64,000 nt of DNA from Apostichopus japonicus (lineage: Eukaryota; Echinodermata; Holothuroidea; Aspidochirotida; Stichopodidae), in assembly GCF_037975245.1 (NCBI RefSeq), contig NC_092564.1, positions 3,499,984-3,563,983 on the forward strand. Direction: 5' to 3'. The notes below the pieces were generated by a model. It saw only the letters and a list, made by a program, of their open reading frames with translations. It searched no databases and was not told where the DNA came from. Each line of letters starts with the position of its first letter. Within the stretch, counting starts at the first letter, position 1. The translations under genes and the position numbers were made by a program. This document shows, in pieces, positions 1 through 10,624 of this stretch.

Positions 1-997
1 AGAAAGAGAGAGAAAGGAGAGAAACTTTGAACAATGATTATGAAGATCAGTTTATGTTACATTAGTGTATAAGAATGTCTACCCAGCCAATCCACACTCT
101 TCTCAATAAATTTGGGTCTCGTCAAGAAAATCGGGGTTTGCTCCCCTTCTTTCTTTCCTCCTTTGATACTATAATGGTTTTTTAAGGTAGTAAGTACGCC
201 CTTGCAAATGGTATTCACTTTTCTGACAACAATCTTGCTCAGCCTATTGCTGTATTAAGTGAGTTTGAATTCTTCAGTCATCTCGGATTAGGATATAACC
301 CTATAACAGTTGCTCAGGGTAATTGCAATCGCACCCATTTGTAGCGTTATTGTGCTATTGTGTCAGTATTTTTTATGTGATTTTGCATATATTACATTTT
401 TAACATCTTACTGATCATTCAAAGAAATATTGTTGATCCTTTCATGGATTCTGTTATTACATTTCAAAAGGCGAATTATCATCCTTTCTAGAAGCTCAAC
501 CTCGCAGCTCGTCATGTATAGGACAATCCCCGACACGTGCTATTATCGGCGTACACCCTTGCCGTATAAACTTTCAAAAAACAATAAAATCTGCCTTTTT
601 TGTTACTCTTTTTTCTCTCCTGGGAGTGTTATACTTTGTTACACCAAGATGTTTCTTTGATCACTTCCTTTCACAACTAATGAAACGAATGAAACGAATG
701 AAACGAATGAAACGAATGGAACGAATGAGATGGAATGAGATGGAATGAGGTGGAATGAGATGGAATGAGATGGGATGGAATGAAATGGGATAAAATGGGA
801 TGAGATGGAATGAGATGGGATGAGGTGAATGAGGTGGATGTGCTGGGTGAGGTGGATGAGATGGCATGAGATGGAATGATATGGAATGAGATGGAATGAG
901 ATGGGATGAGGTGGATGCCATGGATGAGGTGAATTAGGTGAATGTGGTGGATGAGGTGGATGAGATGGATGAGATGAATGAAAGGTTATGGCTTTAC
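1..997. other. 3' intron of gene A, paralogous to 20977-23129
   Basis: Position 1 aligns with 20977, only about 4 nt beyond the acceptor of the next exon in gene B. The next exon of gene A therefore starts just off the left edge. Identity to the B copy is high through about 660, where the satellite starts. B carries an insertion of roughly 45 nt relative to A near 21137. Confidence 0.8.
661..985. repeat. TGAGATGGAA satellite, gene A copy
   Basis: A tandem array of about 10-bp units, variants of TGAGATGGAA (plus strand), inside the 3' intron. It is about 0.33 kb here and 1.43 kb in the paralogous intron. The minus strand is open in several frames (HSISFHLIPSHP-like peptides), which is a consequence of the repeat. 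Confidence 0.95.
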
Positions 998-2619
998 CTG
1001 TAGTCGCTGATCACAGGGACACTTCATTGGCATGTACCTGGCATGCAGTGTTAGGAACAAAACGGATACACAGATGGTCGGAGGAACTGTCCGATCGTCC
1101 CATCCATAAATGGTCAACAAAATGGTCTGTGTACACTTCCGTATCAGCTCTAGGATTTCCCAAAACCAGAATTGACTTTTGTAGTTTTCACAAAGAAAAT
1201 TGAGCCAAGTCGGGATAACAGGCGGGACATCACTGTAATCAACAACAAGCGGTATGTCATCTTCAGAAGTTGAATTTTCTCCATTTAAATTGTTATCATC
1301 AGTTGGTCGACGATAAGTAGACCAACGCGAACAATGTTTCCACAAGAAGCAAAAGAGTGTTGCTGGAAACGCGATGACGTATAAAAGTGTAAAACAATAC
1401 GCTGCTATATTGTACGAATGAAACGCTGATGTTTTACAGTCTATCCCATAGTCAGATCGTAGAAGACGCCTAGTTTCATTCTCTGTGGCATTGTCATGCA
1501 ATGGAAATTCCTGGCATGCACTTGGATACATGTTGAAAATAACGGTGGATATACCCGGATACATGCAAAAGAAGAGTACAGTAACATACGTAAGAAGACG
1601 GTCCTTTAACTTCCTCAGTTTGGTAGACACCAATTGCGTTTCAGAAGGAAGATAGTTATACTTCAGGTAAGCTCGCTTAGCTTGATAGAAAAGAGATGCG
1701 GAGCAAATGATAAATATTGGCATAATTATACCAATAACGAATCGACCTTCAGGGTTTAATTCCTTATTTTCTAATAAGCACCTGGCGCCTGAAACGTCAC
1801 GTATAATGTTCAGTTCCATCAAAGATATCACAGTTCCCATGGGTACGAGTGGGTCGGCCCAGCTGACGTCATGTAATGATTCTAGTAACTTTCCAACGAT
1901 TTGATAGAATCCTAACAGGATTTTAGTCCTAGATATCAACACATTTATCACAGAACGCTTTTTGGTTGTGTTTTTTCGTTCCTTTTCAAATTGCCATGAC
2001 AACAGCAAGAGCAGAGAAACACAAAGGAACACAAATACACTGGTCATAGCAACTAACATGATTTTCTTCGGGCAAGGTACGCAGAGATTGAGCGCACCAT
2101 AGTAATTATTCTGACATTTAGCACATAACCAGCCTTTATACCCTTTTTCACATCTGGTCGTTACATTCCGTAAGCCGTCGTTGATGCAACTTCTCTTTCT
2201 CAGACAAGGAAAAGCTTTCGGTATTATCCCATCATAACTATTGCTTGTCCCCTTGAACGAATGATCCAGCTTCTTCATATTGATCACGAAATGTCTGTAG
2301 TTACTACTGCTAGCGTTGGCAAATTCCCAACTCCAGAAATAGCCAGGTAGAGGAAGTTTCACATCATTGGAGCAATTATATATGTTGTTGTCACAAGGTA
2401 AACATTTCCCAAATCGATGTGTTCTTGTATGGTTAACTTTACAAAAGCAAGCCCTGTAGCTGGCTGGGCGGCTTTTGTCGGTACCCTCTGGACATACTTC
2501 ACACTGATCACTAGATACTCCTTTACCATTGCTCACCCATGTACCACTGTTACATACTTTGCAAGCAATTTCACCGGGATTTCGAGCCGATACTCCAAAG
2601 TCATCCTGATAAAAGCCAC
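998..2619 (-). CDS. Gene A exon 13: GCC/EGF-like stalk and membrane domain
   Basis: 1622 nt, phase 1 in and phase 0 out. It opens with GGFYQDDFGVSARNP, which completes the GCC2/GCC3 repeat. More Cys pairs follow, including an EGF-like GYKGWLCAKCQNNYYG, then hydrophobic segments beginning at IMLVAMTSVFVFLCVSLLLL. A conserved KILLGFYQIVGKLLESL stretch and a C-terminal HARYMPMKCPCDQRLQ follow. At 998 the sequence is CAG/GTAAAG. Reading through would add VKP and a stop, but gene B shows that this is a donor. Near-identical to gene B exon 18. Confidence 0.92.
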
Positions 2620-3461
2620 CTATAATAAAAGAAATGTGAAGTTATCAGATGTTACGCACGCAAATGCTGAGTTTAATTTCAAAGAAAAGATCATAATTGT
2701 ACTTCACTGATACTTTTGTCCGTTAAGGTAATCAAATATGCCACAAAGTCAAAGAATAGTCACTATATATACCACAACTTCAACAAGCGTTCACTGCCAA
2801 CCCTCCAAATTATTTCTCCTAAGTGGGATATCGAACTGTCTATTTTAACTTAATCGCAATGTCTTGAAATCATTTGAACATTTAGAATCACCAGTGAAGA
2901 ATCTTTCATACCTGATAACAATTTTTAGCTGGCCGAAAGTTGGGGCCAATACTAGCTGATAGCTTGAAACATATAGAATGAAATTCCAACCACTGATCGC
3001 AATTGCCTAAAATGTTAAAATATATGTTTAAGATACCCCGTAATGCAAAAACATTAAAACACGTATGGGCTTTTTTTATCCATCTTTAATTAGCTTTCAT
3101 GTTACACATGTTCGCAGAACGTATTTCCTTTGGGTAAAGCTTTTTTTTCTATAACTTTGACTAACCCATTTTCAAATGTTTATACAATTTAGAGAATCTT
3201 CGCGGGCATTTGCAAATATTTTTCATATTCCGTTGATAACTATTAATGTGTTCTCATCGAGCAAAATATAGTTCAGAGAGAAATGTTGTTTTTGACATGT
3301 CAAAAAGAGCATAGTTTATGAAATTTGCATTGAATTTCTACTTGCCGTTGAATTGTACACGTTTATACTGTGGATTGTATGACACTTAGAGTAATAACAA
3401 TTAATATAAAACCAACATATATCTTCTAAGTTTGAAATAATATACGGATCTGCATGCATTA

Positions 3462-3529
<68 letters not shown>

Positions 3530-6500
3530 ATCACGTGTGGAACTTCCATTTCTTCCTGACTCTGTCATTCTACATGCATAAGCGTTCTCGGCATTCTGCA
3601 CCACCACCGAGTTACACATGCAACAATGTGCGACAATTGTAAAATGATGCGGCCCCATATCAAAAAAGAGCAGACAAAATTACAGGTTTTACCAGTTCAT
3701 TATCGAAGAGAAATGTTTGATGCCGTCGTCTATCTTTCCCTTGATAGAGGGCGTGCGTGTTTAAAGATAGGCAATCCTACTTATCATCATTTAATGTGAG
3801 CCCATGTGTGACTTTGTAACATCATACTTTATCTTATAAAAGTTCAAGCGTAATCAAATAGTGCTGTGAATATTTGATAGTTGGCCTATTTAAAGTGGAT
3901 GTAACCTTTTACCTGCTGGACATTTCTGGCATCCCTGTTTACCTACAACCTATTACTTGCTGGACAATTTTGGCATCCCTGTATACCTATAACCTATTAC
4001 CTATATAACTTATTACCTGCTGGACATTTCTGGCATCCCTGTATACCTTTAACCTATTACCTATAACCTATTACCTGCTGGACAATTCTGGCATCCCTGT
4101 TTACCTATAACCTATTACCTGCTGGACAATTCTGGCATCTCTGCATACCTATAACGTATTACCTATAACCTATTACCTGCTGGACATTTCTGGCATCCCT
4201 GTATACCTTTAACCTATTACCTATAACCTATTACTTGCTGGACATTTCTGGCATCCCTGTATACCTTTAGCCTATTACCTATAACCTATTACCTGCTGGG
4301 CAATTCTGGCATCCCTGTTTACCTATAACTTATTACCTGCTGGACAATTCTGGCATCCCTGTATACCTTTAACCTATTACCTATAACCTATTACCTGCTG
4401 GACATTTCTGGCATCCCTGTATACCTTTAACCTATTACCTATAACCTATTACTTGCTGGACATTTCTGGCATCTCTGCATACCTATAACGTATTACCTAT
4501 AACCTATTACCTGCTGGACAATTCTGGCATCCTTTTTTACCGTCGGCATAGAATCCTTTGTTGCATGTTGTACAACTACTGTTGCTGCAATTGAAACCTT
4601 CCTTTTTCAAAATATCGAGTATGTATGTCTCTTTTAAAGTATTATATGAACGGAGGTCCGGTGCTTCCAGTTTAATGGTTGGAAGAAGCTGACTGGAACA
4701 TATGCTAGATGGAGTAAACAAAGGAAATAACCATACTCTATAAATTAATATCAAATATTTACTTCATCGTCAGTGTCCAAGATTTGAGCATTGTTAGTTG
4801 GCAGGAATTCAAAGCTGTACACAATTGGCTGATATCCATCATTCCGTCATGCGCCCCACCTCATTAAAAAATAAAATAAAAAAGCCCTAACCTCTTGGTA
4901 CACTAGCATCCACTTAACTCGTATTCACAAATCACAACTAAACCCAGATTTCATTCAAAAGAGTTCTCAACGTATAGGCTGTGACCGAGAATGACCATAG
5001 TCAACGATATGCATCTCCAAAACTGTATGGTACCTATACTAATGATGCAATCAACGATAGTATAACCCTTCGTACTATGTTTGCCTTCCGTAACTCTTAT
5101 ACGAACTAATTACCATTTCAATCTATTACTTACACACTGACCAAGTGGTTGCTCGAATCCTCTCACATGTATTCTTTTAGAATCTGCGGGAAGCACAATC
5201 CAGGCTTCACCTGTCAACTGACATTCCAGTATATACAGGCACGCCCAAATCGACACAGGCGCATGACCACTGTCGAAAATCCTATCCACTATGGAGCGGT
5301 GCTGGGGGAGGAGGAGGGAGTGGGTAGACAATAGAGGGAAAACTGTAAACTTACATGTGTATTTTTTTGTTATCTATTAGAGGAAGAGTTTCCAAAAAGT
5401 CGCAGTTTAGAACACTGTGGAAATGAAATGAAGAAAGACGTTTAGTTATAATTATTAGTTATGCAACAATCAATAAAGATATATCACAACTGATACGCGA
5501 TAGAAGGGAAGGCAAGGTATAGGGGATGTTTTCCTTTTCGAATTGGTTATTTTATCGTCAGTAAATTTCATTTCATATCCCCCAGTCCGCCGATTGATAC
5601 AATACAGATTTTATATTGGTGAAAGGTTTGTATTCTTATCTGATTTAAAACCCTTTGCGAGCACATTCTTTGCTCTGGCAAACTTCTTTATAATTTTCAT
5701 CCAGTTTTTTCTCTTAATGAGTTTCTTTTCTATATATATTTGCCTTTGAGTAATGGTTTTACAATGTTTAATATGTATTGCTAGATGAATGAACTAACCA
5801 ATATGAGTGGGTTTAAAATAGCAAACATTATGTGCGTATCCTAATTGACAACATATAACGAATAAATTAAACGAAACAAATGTTACATATGGGCTAATGA
5901 AATAAACTTAAGAATTTAACAATAAGAAAGCTTGTATTTACATTTCTGCTTGCGATAAACCGTCAAATATTGTGTCACTTAAATTCTTTATCTTGTTGTC
6001 ATGGAGATATCTGAAATGAAAATCAATATACACATTTCATACATATAATTCAGATCAACCACATAAAGCTAAAGTAAGCTTGCAGGAGTTGTAGAAAGTT
6101 TTCAAAAGTATAACGTTTTTTTTCACAATGTCTATTTTCAGAGACTATTCAGAGACTAAGTGACAAGTAACAGCAATATATTTTGAATGAAATTATCACA
6201 TCCAACAAATGTATAGAATATGGGGCAAATTAGCTATGTGTCCGTAGGGAGTACTTTAAAGAGACATTCCAGACATATTGCAAATCGCGAAGGCAAATTA
6301 TCTTCCAAGCTGAGTTATATGAACACATATCAAGGCTGTAATTATTACTGTAGCTATCCTCCAACACAACGACTTACAATTCTCTAGCGGATTTTGGAAA
6401 CGGTGAACCATTCAGATGAGTAAGATTGTTGCCAAAAAGGAATCTGCGAAAGCACAATTCAGAAATAATATGAATACATTTGCCGGGCTGAACTGTCGAT

Positions 6501-9500
6501 CCACTTTTATATTTAAATGTCGTTCGAAAGATATATTCCATATCGACATTTATTATTTAAAAAACTGAACGTACTTAAGATGGAAATGTCCCAACAGCAT
6601 ATCTATGCAAAATTTGCTTTATAATTAATAGTTCTGGGAGCACGTTGTAAAATGGTGTCACAGATATTTAACAAACACGTTCTTTGATGTTCTTTAAAGC
6701 ACATTTATGGAACCGATATGTTGTGGCCAACTCAACACAAGGTGTGGCTTAACTCCATTACCGAGACAAGAAAATCTTTGCATTAGTGAATAATATTTCA
6801 ACAACTTCATAGATGCAAACGTTTTCATGGAATTAAGCCTTCCGTGCGCAATGAGGGTATGCCTATAACCCTATTAATAAGGAAAGAAAAGCTAAATAAT
6901 GTTAGGACAAGCGAATTAAAGAACGGAACAAACAGAGTAATAAAACGAGAAAAAAGGCAAGAGAGTTAAAGTTTACGATGTCAAGTAAACAATATCAAGA
7001 TCGACAGAAGAATAAATGTTATTTTGGTAAAATTCCTTACATGCTGATATTGTTCAATCCATAAAAAGCGAAGTTCTGTAGAGTACTTATGCGATTGTTG
7101 AACAAACATCTGTGAATTATATAATCATAGCTCATTAGTTAGTTGATTAGTGAAAGTAACTTTTAATATTTAAGTCCCTGAACATTTACAGAATGACGTG
7201 TAATATATAACACTAAAGTTGAAATGTTGCAGCACACTACTGACTTTGGAGTTAAGTCCTGATATGGAAATATTTTCACTTTGGGAACGTTATTAACACT
7301 TCCTTAAAAACGATCATGATGAAATGTTAATCATACCTACTTCCTGGATGTTTATAAGTCTACAAAATACACATACGATTAATATAGACGAGATTTTATG
7401 CCTGACTCACAAGTATCTAAGATTCGGAAGATAATCAAACGTGTTGTTATAAATAACAGTGAGGCTATTTCTCTGTAGAAGTAATATCTTTAATTTGTGT
7501 TGAAGACATCCATTTCCAAATGTTCGCTGATAAATGTTGCTGATATTGTTTCGCGATAAATCCCTGCGAAAAGAATAAATGAAACATTGAGAGGAGTATT
7601 CCAAATATGTAAACTGTGTCTAAGTTTCATGATTGAAGAAGACGTACATTACATTGCGGTACCGTCTAAGTAGACTGATTGCAATTTAAAATTGAAAACA
7701 ACACATGGCTAATTGGAAAATGTTATTTTCTAAACTTGAAGTTTGTTTCAATGAGCATTTTCACCTTGATTCTCATTGTATCATTTGGCAGGTATTGAAA
7801 TCTGTGATAACGCTTGCATAATGATATTGTATTGAATATAAAGTGAGAATTTGAATATGAAATACACCGAATAAATGTGAACTGCATTATTATTCTATAG
7901 TTTGCTTTCTACATCACTCAAGACTGGTACGAATAGATTTATCACAATTGACCGTATATTTATTTCAAGTCGTATTTCACTCGGAATTTTAAGATGTTTA
8001 GTCACTTTTTTCATATCTGTTATCCGTTAACTTGGCATGATATTCAATATTTTTGTCCAGACGGAGATATTTCGTTAGTTTATAGAACATATACGTGATA
8101 TGTAAACAAAAAAATAATACATATCCTTGTTCTAAAGTGGCTGTTGTCAGTAATTCATGTATTCTCTGTTACTCAGAACGTTCACACGGTGTTATGCTAC
8201 AATAAAGATACTTACAGGGCGTAGTCTATTTGCAAGTTGCTGAATAAGTCTGGTTGAAGCTCAGTAATGTTATTTTGGGAGAGCAATCTGAACGAGAAAA
8301 TGCATTAAGCTCTCAAGGTAAGCTCAAAAGGTGACGTAAATTTAAAAAGAATACATTGAATAACGTGAATCGTATTAAATCAAATTTTAATAGTTTAAAT
8401 ATTAGAAAGTGTCACATTTTGTCGCATTTAACTACGACTTTTGAAGCTGTTATGAATACGATACATTCGGAAAGATTAATTTAACGAAATACGATTTGTT
8501 TATTAGTACTGTATACTCACAGGTAACGAACAACCTTCAAACTTCCAAAAGAGGCTGGGTTGATTGATGTCAATCCAGTTTTGGAAAGACCCCTGAAGTG
8601 TAAGACAGATATCGTTACTTTCCATTAAAATACAAAACTGGGTATTCATTGTGGATGACCAACTTGTATTTATCCGAATCCACCATATTGTTTTGTTTTG
8701 CTCATAAATGTAAGCAAACGTCAACATAAACAAACACACATGTGGATCTAAATGTATGCAAATTTCTAGTTCGTTACTTACTCAACCTATAACTTTAGGT
8801 AAAATCGGCAGCATAGTTAATTGGGCGGAATTATTCCAACAACAAATCAGTCTTAGTAAGTAATGGATATAAAATGAAACGTCGTTAAATTAAAAGTGTA
8901 CTTACAGAAGTGTTAAGTTTGGCAATACATGACTCAATGTATTTAATAACAACAGGTTCTTGTTGAAGCTGAACATTCTGTCCAAAAGATTCAAAGGAGC
9001 AACATTGAAAACTTATTTCGCTCGATTAAATTATCTAGTAGTTAAAGTAAAGCCCTTTCTACAATTATCAACGTGAGATAATGGAATGTACAGATTGTGA
9101 TAGGCCTACGTTTAACGACAAAGTAAGGCACTGAATGTGTGACAAGGCACCCAAGCCGAAAAGGTGTGAGCTTATATTTGTTCTTAACGTGTAGCATATT
9201 ATGCATTTATATGCCAGGGTGTTATAACACACTAACACGTGTTATGTTTTGGGAGCATGCGAGAGCTAGATATGTTAAAGATACAATACAGTAAATCGTC
9301 TTATATATATATATATATTTTTTTTTTATATATTTTTTTATATTTTTATATAATATAAAATATTTTTATATTTTATATTTTTTATATTTTTTATATTTTT
9401 TATATTTTTTATATTTTTTATATTTTTTATATTTTTTATATTTTTTATATTTTTTATATTTTTTATATTTTTTATATTTTTTATATTTTTATATATTAAC

Positions 9501-10560
9501 ACAGGCCGCAATAAAATGTGCCCCTAGCATAACACGTGTTATCATGTTATAACACAGATGCATATAAATGCGCAATATATTCAAGTCGAAAACGCTATTA
9601 TAAGCAACTGTACAATTCGGTTCGGGTGCACATGGAGAAGAGGGTAATCCTTCTTGGACACAGATGATGAGACGAGAGGACGATGGTCGTCACGGTCGTT
9701 TTTTATGATAAAATATACTTTACTATTCTTTCCAAGAATTGTGTTCTTTGGGATACAATAACTCAACTAGAAAGGGATTTAAAAGTGAACAAAATAAACA
9801 GCAACATACATTTTATCATAACATAGTGCTTAATCTTTACCTAATTTTGATGCAAATTTTTAGAATGTTACTGGTATGGTTCTGTGTATAGCTAAACCAC
9901 CAATTATATGACACAAAGGTGAATCTATTTCTGTGGAATGATCTTGGTGCGAAAAGGTATTTCGTACTACACCTAAATATATGTTGAAATGTGAAGATTC
10001 CAGTTGGTTATCTAAAGGGGAATATTCTTTTATAAAACAACGTGAAGACATCCTACTGGGACTGTGAAACTGACGGTATCTTTTATTTGACCATTTTTAT
10101 TATATTTCTTCTTGTGGTAGCTGGACTTTCCTGCGTGTACACTTATAGGCCATAAAAAAGAACTCTAGTGTTATATTAATAATAAAAGATTATTATTATT
10201 ATTTTATAAAAGATTATTATTATTATTTTATATACGTAACGTAACTGCTCTCTAAATATGGTGTCAAGAAACCTAACGGCCAATCAAACAAATCAAAACA
10301 ATTCTCATTACAATGTACTTACAACGTTGTGAGCTGAGGTTTATTGAAGACCAAGTCGCATGGAAGACACGTTATTTCATTGTGGGAAAGGTCTCTACAT
10401 AGTTAATGATAAAAATTACCGGGAAAGTGTAAGTATGAAAACAATTTATCTATATCTATATTAAAACTAAACGATTTAAATCTATTAGATCCACTCCTGA
10501 AGCTATATAGACTACGCCATAAAGGTCTACATTATATTGCATTTACACTAATGCTAATTA

Positions 10561-10624
<64 letters not shown>

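Larger units (their letters stand above)
2620..4510. other. Gene A intron 12
   Basis: No coding sequence seen apart from exon-derived repeat units. It holds unremarkable AT-rich DNA (2620-3463), an (AT)n tract (3464-3531) and the exon-derived minisatellite (3905-4510). Confidence 0.7.

Noticed and set aside
986-997. Stop codon shortly after CAG/GTAAAG as the true C-terminus of gene A
   Set aside because: The paralogue has phase-matched downstream exons encoding the last membrane segments and tail, so the GTAAAG is a donor.
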